From Burkholderia sp. D-99 (GTDB taxonomy: Bacteria > Pseudomonadota > Gammaproteobacteria > Burkholderiales > Burkholderiaceae), in contig NZ_JAAOXM010000001.1 in NCBI RefSeq assembly GCF_011605345.1, positions 1,549,082 through 1,613,081 of the forward strand: DNA of 64,000 nt, written 5' to 3'. How positions within the stretch are numbered: position 1 is the stretch's first letter; every line of letters begins with the position of its first letter. This document shows, in pieces, positions 56,850 through 64,000 of this stretch. The notes beneath the pieces are model-generated. The model saw nothing but the letters and a program-made list of their open reading frames with translations, was not told where the DNA came from and ran no database searches. Made by a program: the position numbers and the translations under genes.

Positions 56850-57632
56850 ATGAAGAGACTGATTGCCGCTGTTTCGATCGCCCTGCTCGCGGTATCCGCA
56901 GGCCCCGCCGTCGCGAAGGACTGGACCACGATCCGCTTCGGCACCGATGCCAGCTACGCGCCGTTCGAGTCGAAGGCACCCGACGGCAAGCTCGTCGGCT
57001 TCGACATCGACCTCGGCAACGAGATCTGCGCGCGCCTGAAAGCGAAGTGCGTGTGGCTCGAGAACGATTTCGACGGGATGATTCCGGCGCTGAAGGCGAA
57101 GAAGTTCGACGCGGTGCTGTCGTCGATGTCGATCACGCCGCAGCGCGCGCAGCAGATCGGCTTCACGACGAAGATCTACAACCAGCCGACGCGGCTCGTC
57201 GTGAAGAAGGGCTCGCCGCTGCTGCCGACGGCCGAATCGCTGAAGGGCAAATCGATCGGCGTCGAGCAGGGCACGACGCAGGAAACATACGCCAAGGCGT
57301 ACTGGGGCAAGCAAGGCGCAAACGTCGTGTCGTACCAGAACCAGGACGGCGTGTACGCGGACCTGACCTCGGGCCGCCTCGACGCGGCGCTGCAGGATGA
57401 AGTGCAGGCCGCGATCGGGTTCCTGAAATCGTCGCGCGGCGCGAACTACACGTTCGTCGGCCCCGAGCTCGTCGACGAGAAGGTGCTCGGCATCGGCGCC
57501 GGCATCGGGCTGCGCAAGGAAGACACCGACCTGAAGGCGAAGATCGATGGCGCCATCCTCGACATGGTCAAGGACGGCACCTACAAGCGGCTCGCGTCGA
57601 AATACTTCGACTTCGACATCTACGGCGGCTGA
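56850..57632 (+). CDS. basic amino acid ABC transporter substrate-binding protein
   Basis: A 260-residue periplasmic protein of the HisJ/ArgT type. Signal peptide MKRLIAAVSIALLAVSAGPA, cleavage after AVA. Binding features: IRFGTDASYAPFESKAPDGK, LVGFDIDLGNEICARLKAKC, FDAVLSSMSITPQRAQQIGF and GVEQGTTQETYAKAYW. No permease or ATPase gene follows, so it is an orphan binding protein or serves a transporter encoded elsewhere. Start at 56850 after AAGGAA. Confidence 0.92.
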   Translation: MKRLIAAVSIALLAVSAGPAVAKDWTTIRFGTDASYAPFESKAPDGKLVGFDIDLGNEICARLKAKCVWLENDFDGMIPALKAKKFDAVLSSMSITPQRAQQIGFTTKIYNQPTRLVVKKGSPLLPTAESLKGKSIGVEQGTTQETYAKAYWGKQGANVVSYQNQDGVYADLTSGRLDAALQDEVQAAIGFLKSSRGANYTFVGPELVDEKVLGIGAGIGLRKEDTDLKAKIDGAILDMVKDGTYKRLASKYFDFDIYGG

Positions 57633-58762
57633 AACGGCGTCGCGCGCGTACGGGCGCCACTCCCGTCGCGCGCGTCCGACCGCCCCTCCCCTCACCACCG
57701 GACGGCAACGGCATGACGCCGTTTGCCGTCACATCGAATGCATCATCCGCCGTATGCGCGGCATGTCGCTTCGCGCTTCTTTCGGATTGCAGATTGATCG
57801 TTCGCGGGGACGATGCCCGGCGCGAACGGATATCGTGCGGCTTCAGTCAGTATGCGAAGAGCGGGCGTCGCGGTACCGGCGCCCGTGCGCACATGCCCTT
57901 GCGGATCGGATCCGCGTGCAGGAAAGTGCCGACCCGGCGCGGATGACCGGCAATCAGCCGGATCCGCCTCGCACCGGGCGCGGAGAGATGGCCTGTCGAT
58001 GCATGCCGGCCGGCTGCGAGAACGACGTTCGACCGACGATGTCCCGACTCACTGCGATCGCGGCCTGCCGGCCGCGGCGTGTGGCGATCGTTCATTTTTC
58101 TACCCCGTATCAGTCTGATGGTTGTTCCGGCAACCGGACGAGGCCGGTGCCCCGACGATCAGGTGACGACGCTCCGTGCTCGCCGGAACGCGGCTGCCGT
58201 GCCGCGCTCCGCCGCCGCATCCCCGCGGACTGTGTCCTGGCCGGTACTGACAGGGTTCGCTGCCGAACCGGACGGACCGTGCATCGTCGACTTTCGCACG
58301 TCCACTTCCGCAAGGAGCGGGCCAGCTTCGCGCAAGCCCGTCCGGACAAGGGGTTGACCGGGCAGCGTGGCGGCCGCAACGGGTGCCGAATGCGGGAAGT
58401 TACGAAACTGAAACACGCGGCGCGCGGCACGCGCCGGCCGCGTGGCGGCCCTGCCTTGCCGGATAAGGCTGAACAATGAAGCGCGGCATTTTTACCGATG
58501 CGCGGCCGGCCGTTCACCCCGATTTGCCACGCAAAATTGCGTGGCTGCCGAAGCGAAATGTTTCATGCGCTTTACATGCCGCCGGCAGCACGCGAGCCGC
58601 AGGTTGTCCGCGCCATCCATCGGCCGGCGCCGGGCCGGCGGACCGCACGGCTATACTGCGAAACCGGCGTTTGCCATGTTCGCATCGGTGCCTTTTGTCG
58701 GCGAATGCCGCGCCCCACGACACCGCTCCACACGCCGCCAAACCGCCCGAACGATCGCCCCG
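57633..58762. other. 1.1-kb stretch without a recognisable gene
   Basis: Several frames are open, as usual in GC-rich DNA, but all are rich in Arg, Pro and Ser with no domain. I see no tRNA cloverleaf or terminator. A TATACT at 58652-58657 is a candidate -10 for gtrA-like gene. AT-rich islands (near 58084-58125) and the irregular composition suggest decayed genes or an RNA gene. Confidence 0.5.
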
Positions 58763-59149
58763 ATGATCCGCACCCTCGATGCCGCCGAACGCGCCAGATT
58801 GATACGCTTCGGTGTGTCGGGCCTCGGTTCGACCGCACTGCATGCGCTGATCGCGGCCGCGATGTTCGCACTGTTCGACGCGACGCCCGTGAGCGCGAAC
58901 GCGGTCGCGTTTGCCTGCTCGACCGCGTTCTCGTATCTCGCCAACACGCTGTGGAGTTTTTCGTCGCCCGTGACGTGGGGCAACTTCGTGCGCTTTCTCG
59001 CCGTCGCGATGGCCGGCCTCGTCGTGACGATGCTGCTTGCGCACGGTACCGAGACGCTCGGGCTGGCACGCGCGTGGAGCGTCGTCGCGGTCGTGCTGTG
59101 CGTGCCGCCCGTCACGTTCGTGCTGCACCGGCTCTGGACCTATCGCTGA
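58763..59149 (+). CDS. GtrA-family membrane protein
   Basis: A 128-residue protein with four hydrophobic segments: RFGVSGLGSTALHALIAAAM, VAFACSTAFSYLANTLWSFS, FLAVAMAGLVVTMLLAHG and VLCVPPVTFVLHRLWTYR. This is the GtrA pattern, proteins involved in cell-surface polysaccharide or undecaprenyl-linked sugar flipping. It stands alone, with no glycosyltransferase beside it. Start at 58763. Confidence 0.87.
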   Translation: MIRTLDAAERARLIRFGVSGLGSTALHALIAAAMFALFDATPVSANAVAFACSTAFSYLANTLWSFSSPVTWGNFVRFLAVAMAGLVVTMLLAHGTETLGLARAWSVVAVVLCVPPVTFVLHRLWTYR

Positions 59150-59177
59150 ACCGGTTCACGCGTCACACGTGCAGCGC

Positions 59178-60650
59178 TCAGCCGACCCGCTGATGCCCTG
59201 CGTCGCCGGACGGCGCGCCGTCGTGCCCGCCGTTGTCACCGTTGTTGTCATGATCGTTCAGCCCGTGCTCGATCATCATCCGGTAGAGCGTCACGCGCGA
59301 AATGCCGAGTTCGGCGGCGGCCTTGTTGATCCGGTGATCGTTGCGCAGCAGCGCATTCTCGATCGCGGTGCGCTCGGCGAGCGCCCGCGCCTGTTCGAGC
59401 GTCACGGGTTCGGTTTCTCCCGGCGTCTCGAGCCCCAGATCGTGCGGCGTCAGCAGCCGGCTCTCGGCCATCACGATCGCACGCCGCACGCGGTTGATCA
59501 GCTCGCGCACGTTGCCGGGCCATTCGTAGCGCCGCATCGCGTCGAGCGCGGCCGACGTGAAGCCGCTGATCTTGCGGCCGCTGTCGGCCTTGTACTTCTG
59601 CAGCACGTAGTGCGCGAGGATGTCGATGTCCTTGCCGCGCGCGCGCAGCGGCGGCTCGTGGATGCGCAGCACGCACAGGCGGTGGTAAAGATCTGCACGA
59701 AAGCGCGCGGCCTCGACCGCGCCGTCGAGATCGACGTGCGTCGCCGAGATGATCCGGACGTCGACCGAAATCGACTCCTGCCCGCCGAGCCGCTCGATCT
59801 TCCCTTCCTGCAGGAAGCGCAGCAGGCTCGCCTGGCTTTCGACCGGCATGTCGCCGATTTCGTCGAGAAACAGCGTGCCGCCGTTCGCCGATTCGATCCG
59901 GCCGGCGCGCCGCTGGTTCGCGCCGGTGAACGCGCCGCGCTCGTAGCCGAACAGTTCCGACTGCAGCAGGTGATGCGGAATCGCGCCGCAATTGATCGCG
60001 ACGAACGGCCCCTTGCCGCGGCCGGAACGCTCGTGAATCGCGAGCGCCGTCAGCTCCTTGCCGGTGCCCGACTCGCCCGAGATGAACACGCTCGCGTCGG
60101 TCTTCGCGACCTTGCGGATCGTGCTGAACAGCTGCTGCATCGCCTCGCAGTTGCCGATCATCCCGTGTTCGCCGATCGACGCCGCATAGGCCGCGCCGTC
60201 GACGCGATCGAGCGCGGCCATCCCGCGCGCATGGCCGAGCACGTGCGAAATCCATTCGTAAGGCAGCGGCAGCGTCACGTAGTCGAAACAATAGCTGCGG
60301 ATCAGCTCGCGCACGGCAGGGCCGATCGTGATGCCGGCCTGAGCGATGGAAATCCAGCCGATCGACGGCTGGCTCAGGCACGCCTTCAACGCGGGATAGT
60401 CGCGCGACGTGAACCCGGTGAAATCGACCAGCCCGGCGGCAACGCTCACGCCGGACGTCATGTTCTGCGCGGCGCCGGCTGTCTTCGCGACCGAGATTTC
60501 CCAGCCCAGCCCGCGCAGTTGCGCCAGCAACGGCTCGTCAGGCGAACGCATGATCACGAACAGCTTGCGTCCGTCCTCGGGAGCGGTGACGGACACATGC
60601 GTCATCTCGGACACCGCCTGCCCGTTTGCGTCAGGTGACCTAGCAACCAT
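59178..60650 (-). CDS. sigma-54-dependent transcriptional activator (VpsR/BerB-like)
   Basis: A 490-residue enhancer-binding protein. The N-terminal 150 residues (KLFVIMRSPDEPLLAQLRGL onward) look like a receiver without the phosphorylatable Asp pocket. The AAA+ domain is complete: Walker A GESGTGKE (about 190), the sigma-54-contacting GAFTGA in ERGAFTGANQRR (about 238), Walker B GGTLFLDEIGDM and the Arg finger region. The Fis-type HTH is HRINKAAAELGISRVTLYRM (about 440-460), followed by an Asn/Gly/Asp-rich tail. This plan recalls VpsR of Vibrio and BerB of Burkholderia, which bind c-di-GMP and control exopolysaccharide; identity is not proved. Start ATG at 60650. Confidence 0.88.
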   Translation of the reverse strand: MVARSPDANGQAVSEMTHVSVTAPEDGRKLFVIMRSPDEPLLAQLRGLGWEISVAKTAGAAQNMTSGVSVAAGLVDFTGFTSRDYPALKACLSQPSIGWISIAQAGITIGPAVRELIRSYCFDYVTLPLPYEWISHVLGHARGMAALDRVDGAAYAASIGEHGMIGNCEAMQQLFSTIRKVAKTDASVFISGESGTGKELTALAIHERSGRGKGPFVAINCGAIPHHLLQSELFGYERGAFTGANQRRAGRIESANGGTLFLDEIGDMPVESQASLLRFLQEGKIERLGGQESISVDVRIISATHVDLDGAVEAARFRADLYHRLCVLRIHEPPLRARGKDIDILAHYVLQKYKADSGRKISGFTSAALDAMRRYEWPGNVRELINRVRRAIVMAESRLLTPHDLGLETPGETEPVTLEQARALAERTAIENALLRNDHRINKAAAELGISRVTLYRMMIEHGLNDHDNNGDNGGHDGAPSGDAGHQRVG

Positions 60651-61105
60651 CGTTGTTCCCCGCTTGGCATTGGTATCGCGCGCCCCGGCTCGCTGTCGCG
60701 TGCGACGGACCTCGATCGAACCGACATATTGGCCGCATTTCCGTCCGAATAAAATCCCCACGTGCATGAATCGCACGTGAGGTGGACATCGTCATGAACG
60801 GTATATCGATGCGGCCGGCGCCCGGCTAGATGGGTGTTATCCCGGTGGCGTGCGGGGCGCGAGCGGTGAACGGGCGACGGTGCGACGCGCAAAGCCACGC
60901 CGGTACTGGCGCGCGGTGTTCGCGGGCGATTCGGCGCACGCAGGGTCGGCTCGCCCACGCATGCGTGCGCAGGCGGTCGACCGGCCAGCGGGATACCCCC
61001 GCGGGCAGCTCGAATTGATTTCGATCAATCGTCAGAGGAAGCCGGCTGATGCAGGAACGCAACATGCTCGGCCCGATACCGAGCACGCCGGCGCAGCGCG
61101 CGGTA
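60651..61105. other. intergenic region upstream of the sigma-54 activator
   Basis: About 455 bases with promoter sequences for the activator (right-to-left) and the end of the hydrolase-like gene (stop at 61106). No gene or clear terminator is seen. Confidence 0.4.
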
Positions 61106-62029
61106 TCAACGGCCCGATGCGAGCGGCGCCGGCCCGTTCGCACGGCCACGGCCGGCCGGCGTGCCGCCGTGTTCGCCGTAGGTGGCGGCAAGCGCGTCGA
61201 CCCGCGCGAGATGGTGATGATTGTCGTGATCCCACGGATGGAAGCCCGGCCGGAAGAAGCTCAGCCATTCACCCGCGATGCGCGGGAACAGCCCGCGGCG
61301 CGGCCCGTACAGGAACGCGACCATCCGCAGCATGCCGCGCACGTGATGGCCGGCGCCACGATCGCGCCACAGCAGCGTCGCGTGCATCAGGAACACGGTC
61401 GGCCAGAACGTCAGTGTCGTCAGCAGATACACGCCGATGCGGATCAGGTAACGACGCAGCCCCGGCGCCATCGCGGCGTTCCATACGTCGAACGACACGG
61501 CCTTGTGCTCGGTTTCCTCGAGCGCGTGCCAGATCCACATCTGGCGGTAGCCCTCGACCGAACCTGCGAGACGCGTCGGGTCGCGCAGCAGCCAGTCGGC
61601 AAGCATCGCCGTGTAGTGCTCCGCCGCGACCGTATGCGCGAGCTGCACCGAATGCGGCAGCTTGCGCTTCATGTAGCCGAGCACGGCCCACACGCGCTGG
61701 TCGAGCTTGCGCGCGGGCAGGTGGTTCGCCTGCATCAGCTCGTTGTACTCGATGTGTTCGCGCGTGTGCATCGCCTCCTGACCGATGAAGCCAAGCACCT
61801 GCTGCTTCAGCACGGGATCGTCGATCCGGTCGCGATAGTTGCGCACCGAATCCATGAAGAAGCGCTCGCCGGCCGGGAACAGCAGCGACAGCGCGTTGAA
61901 GAAATGGGTCACGTGCGACCCGAGGCCATGCCAGTCCTTCGCGCGTTCGACCGGCAGGTCGAAGCGCAGGTCGCGGCGCACCGGCATGATCCCGGCTGCG
62001 GTGGCGGAAGCGGCTGACTTCATGTTCAT
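61106..62029 (-). CDS. Metal_hydrol-family (COG3687) predicted metal-dependent hydrolase
   Basis: A 307-residue protein of the COG3687/PF10118 type. The ferritin-like metal ligands are visible: HFFNALSLLFPAGERFFMDS, QQVLGFIGQEAMHTREHIEY (Glu and HxxxH), HYTAMLADWLLRD and MWIWHALEETEHKAVSFDVW (Glu-Glu-x-Glu-His). A C-terminal hydrophobic stretch (YLLTTLTFWPTVFLMHATLL) may lie in the membrane. Reaction unknown. AGGAG precedes the ATG at 62029; a second ATG follows at 62023. Confidence 0.85.
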   Translation of the reverse strand: MNMKSAASATAAGIMPVRRDLRFDLPVERAKDWHGLGSHVTHFFNALSLLFPAGERFFMDSVRNYRDRIDDPVLKQQVLGFIGQEAMHTREHIEYNELMQANHLPARKLDQRVWAVLGYMKRKLPHSVQLAHTVAAEHYTAMLADWLLRDPTRLAGSVEGYRQMWIWHALEETEHKAVSFDVWNAAMAPGLRRYLIRIGVYLLTTLTFWPTVFLMHATLLWRDRGAGHHVRGMLRMVAFLYGPRRGLFPRIAGEWLSFFRPGFHPWDHDNHHHLARVDALAATYGEHGGTPAGRGRANGPAPLASGR

Positions 62030-62604
62030 CGTTCTCCTGGTTCCGGCGCGGCCCGGCGCGTCTTCCGACGCAGCCGGCGCGGGCCCGGGCGGCGCGTCGC
62101 GCACCGCCAAAATCTTGACATCGACAGCTGTAAAGATAGGCCGCCCGCGGCGGCGCGTGCAAGCCGCGCGGTAGATGCGCGCTTCCAAACAGGGCACGGT
62201 CGAAAAGGCGGAAAAAGCGGCGCTCGAACAGCATCCGGACGGGGCCGGATTCGAACGCGCGTAACCGCGCGCGAGCCATTCTCGGCGGCCGGCACCGCAA
62301 CGCGGCGGCGGCCCGGAAGCCCCGTGTGACGGGAGTTTCGCACCATCCGGCAACCCGGTGCGGCGTGCGGCCAGGCGCTCCGGTAGCACCGATTCATACA
62401 CGCGTCGCACTCGCGCGGTGCAACCCCGGTCGCGGGGTTCGCTGGAAATTCAAACGCGCGTTCCATTTGCATTTCCGGCGATCGCGGCCGCGACAGCCTT
62501 CAGCCGTCCGCGATACGCGCACGACGGGCCGAAAGCCATGAGCGGCGGCCCGCTGCGTGCTCGCCTACAATAGCGGTTTTACCCATCCTTTTTCAGGAGA
62601 AGTC
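62030..62604. other. divergent intergenic region, hydrolase/FKBP
   Basis: About 575 bases with promoters for both divergent genes. TACAAT at 62566-62571, 33 bases before the FKBP start, is a fair -10. The rest holds no gene I can support. Confidence 0.4.
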
Positions 62605-62946
62605 ATGTCTGTCATCACGACCGAATCGGGCCTCAAATACGAAGACCTGACCGAAGGCACCGGCGACGTAGCGCAAGCCGGCCAGACCGTCAGCGTCCAC
62701 TACACGGGCTGGCTGACCGACGGTCAGAAATTCGACTCGAGCAAGGATCGCAACGACCCGTTCGCGTTCGTGCTCGGCGGCGGCATGGTCATCAAGGGCT
62801 GGGACGAAGGCGTGCAGGGCATGAAGGTCGGCGGCGTGCGTCGCCTGACGATCCCGCCGCAACTCGGCTACGGCCCGCGCGGCGCAGGCGGCGTAATTCC
62901 GCCGAATGCGACGCTCGTGTTCGAAGTCGAACTGCTCGCCATCTGA
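62605..62946 (+). CDS. FKBP-type peptidyl-prolyl isomerase
   Basis: A 113-residue FKBP domain with no signal peptide, so cytoplasmic. Family residues: [20 protein letters not shown] (Tyr, Phe, Asp), [20 protein letters not shown] (Val-Ile-Trp), [20 protein letters not shown] and [21 protein letters not shown] precedes the ATG at 62605. Confidence 0.95.
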   Translation: MSVITTESGLKYEDLTEGTGDVAQAGQTVSVHYTGWLTDGQKFDSSKDRNDPFAFVLGGGMVIKGWDEGVQGMKVGGVRRLTIPPQLGYGPRGAGGVIPPNATLVFEVELLAI

Positions 62947-62981
62947 CACGGCACACGAGCCGCCAGCTGACACCCCGCCCC

Positions 62982-63755
62982 ATGGCGCACCTTCCGTCCC
63001 CCACCGTCGCGCTGCAACGCTACGACGCGCTCGAAGCGTCGGACGTGCACGACTTTCACCAGATCGTGCTCGGCATCGACGGCGCGATGGTGATGGCGGT
63101 GGACGGCGTCAGCCAGCGGCTCGACCGGCACAGCGCCTGGCTGGTTCCGGCCGGCGCACGCCACGATTACGCGGGCCTTGGCGAAAATCGCCAGCTCGTG
63201 CTCAATCTTCCCCTCGCGTCACTCGCGGTGCCGCAGCGGCTGTTCGACAGCGCGCGCGCCGTGGCAATCGATCCGGCACTGACGTCGCTGGTCGCGCAGA
63301 TCGCGGCAGCGGCCGCGCAACTCGACGCGCCCGCCGGCGACGTACCGCACGCGGCCGCGCACCGCTTCCAGTGGCAGGCCGCCGCCCGGCTGTGCGGCGC
63401 ACTGCTCGACGAACGCGACATCGCCGCGCCCGCATCGGGCCTCGATTTCGCGCGCATCGACCGCTGGCTGCGCGCACGGCTCGCCGAGCCGCTGCGCATC
63501 GCCGATCTCGCCGCGCACTGCGGCTACGGGATGCGCCGCTTTCATCAGCTGTTCGTCGATGCGTTCGGCGAAACGCCGCATCGCTACCTGCAGCGGCTCA
63601 GGCTCGACGCGGCCGTGATCCTGCTCGCGGACGGCCGATATCCGCTCGTCGATATCGCCGGGATGGTCGGCTTCGCGGATCAAAGCACGTTCACGCATGC
63701 GTTCACGAAACGCTTCGGCGTTGCGCCGGGACGCTGGCGCGGCGAGCGGCATTGA
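62982..63755 (+). CDS. AraC-family transcriptional regulator
   Basis: A 257-residue regulator with an N-terminal cupin-like sensing domain (HQIVLGIDGAMVMAVDGVSQ, SAWLVPAGARHDYAG) and a C-terminal AraC HTH pair (RIADLAAHCGYGMRRFHQLF and LVDIAGMVGFADQSTFTHAF), ending FGVAPGRWRGER. Target genes are probably beyond the right edge or in trans. Starts 35 bases after the FKBP gene. Confidence 0.92.
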   Translation: MAHLPSPTVALQRYDALEASDVHDFHQIVLGIDGAMVMAVDGVSQRLDRHSAWLVPAGARHDYAGLGENRQLVLNLPLASLAVPQRLFDSARAVAIDPALTSLVAQIAAAAAQLDAPAGDVPHAAAHRFQWQAAARLCGALLDERDIAAPASGLDFARIDRWLRARLAEPLRIADLAAHCGYGMRRFHQLFVDAFGETPHRYLQRLRLDAAVILLADGRYPLVDIAGMVGFADQSTFTHAFTKRFGVAPGRWRGERH

Positions 63756-63886
63756 GCAAAGCCTTGCTCCCGTGCTGAGCACGCATCAACGTACGTAGCG
63801 GCACGGTTCGGCAAACCGCGTTCGCGCCGGCCCGGCCGTAGCATTCGTCGTTTCCGTTTCGTTCCGGCTTGGCACTGCTTCGCCAC

Positions 63887-64000
63887 GCTTCGTTCGTGCT
63901 TCGTTCGTGCTTCGTTCGTGCTTCGTTTGTGCTTCGTTCGTGCTTCGTTCGTGCTTCGTTCGTGCTTCGTTCGTGCTTCGTTCGTGCTTCGTTCGTGCTT
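63887..64000. repeat. 11-bp tandem array, truncated by window edge
   Basis: At least ten tandem copies of the 11-bp unit GCTTCGTTCGT, nearly perfect, with one C-to-T variant (…CGTTTGT) in the fourth unit near 63928. The array continues to the last base, so its total length is unknown. It starts about 130 bases downstream of the AraC gene. Confidence 0.95.

Noticed and set aside
57547..58479. 310-codon plus-strand frame in the gene-poor stretch
   Set aside because: Begins inside the binding-protein gene in another frame and reads as Arg/Pro-rich sequence without domain or ribosome site.
58110..58517. 135-codon minus-strand frame
   Set aside because: Arg/Ser/Pro-rich, no start signal, no family; treated as chance in GC-rich DNA.
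59037..60638. 533-codon plus-strand frame across the sigma-54 activator
   Set aside because: Antisense shadow; the minus-strand protein has all enhancer-binding motifs.
63887..64000. CRISPR array or origin iterons
   Set aside because: 11-bp units are contiguous without spacers; no cas or replication initiator gene is near.

Overview
The window looks like a chromosomal segment from a Burkholderiales bacterium, most likely Burkholderia and probably of the cepacia complex. The support is the high-GC coding style from about 5 kb onward, the rpsU/yqeY/dnaG/rpoD block, the xseB-ispA-dxs operon, a DUF2782 protein beside a type II homoserine kinase, a DUF3563 microprotein and a BPSS1780-type membrane protein. 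Species assignment is inference; no rRNA gene is present.

Positions 1 to about 4,980 are the inner end of an integrated element of visibly lower GC. It carries a P4-type tyrosine integrase reading away from a tRNA with a CAU anticodon (best read as tRNA-Ile2), an AlpA-like regulator, two proteins I do not recognise, a small secreted protein and gene remnants. The far end of the element lies left of the window. From 5.1 to 10.5 kb is the macromolecular synthesis block (rpsU, yqeY, dnaG, rpoD, all minus strand). From 10.6 to 17.2 kb are a flavoprotein, tsaD, folE2 and the isoprenoid operon xseB-ispA-dxs. From 17.4 to 26 kb come a Rieske oxygenase, a sulfurtransferase, a Tat-exported dienelactone hydrolase-like protein, a type II NADH dehydrogenase, polA and a LOG-family gene divergent from polA with a single base between the start codons.

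From 26.4 to 34 kb are accessory metabolic and regulatory genes: a GlxA-like regulator, a tautomerase, a LysR gene divergent from a cupin/SDR/aldo-keto reductase cluster, and amn. From 33.9 to 37.5 kb are the DUF2782-thrB-BPSS1780 operon and the ohrR/ohr peroxide-response pair with two clear OhrR operators. From 37.5 to 43.3 kb are a DUF3563 microprotein preceded by a striking 14-bp inverted repeat, a PHB depolymerase-like esterase, a PAP2 phosphatase and the molybdate system modABC with convergent modE and a ModE-like operator.

From 43.3 to 57.6 kb are several proteins whose folds are recognisable but whose catalytic residues are missing: a CYTH-CHAD protein without the ExExK motif, a histidine kinase-like protein without a proper ATPase domain, and a TreZ-like GH13 protein that has lost its catalytic acids. 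The same stretch holds a metallophosphoesterase whose stop codon opens a 14-unit array of an 8-bp repeat, and a RES-Xre toxin-antitoxin pair. From 57.6 kb to the end are a 1.1-kb gene-free stretch, a GtrA protein, a sigma-54 activator with a degenerate receiver domain, a Metal_hydrol-family protein, an FKBP isomerase, an AraC regulator and an 11-bp tandem array that runs off the edge.

The strongest candidates for something undescribed are the TreZ-like pseudoenzyme (50.3-52.0 kb), the two short-unit tandem arrays, the 14-bp palindrome before the DUF3563 gene, and the shared-start polA/LOG junction.
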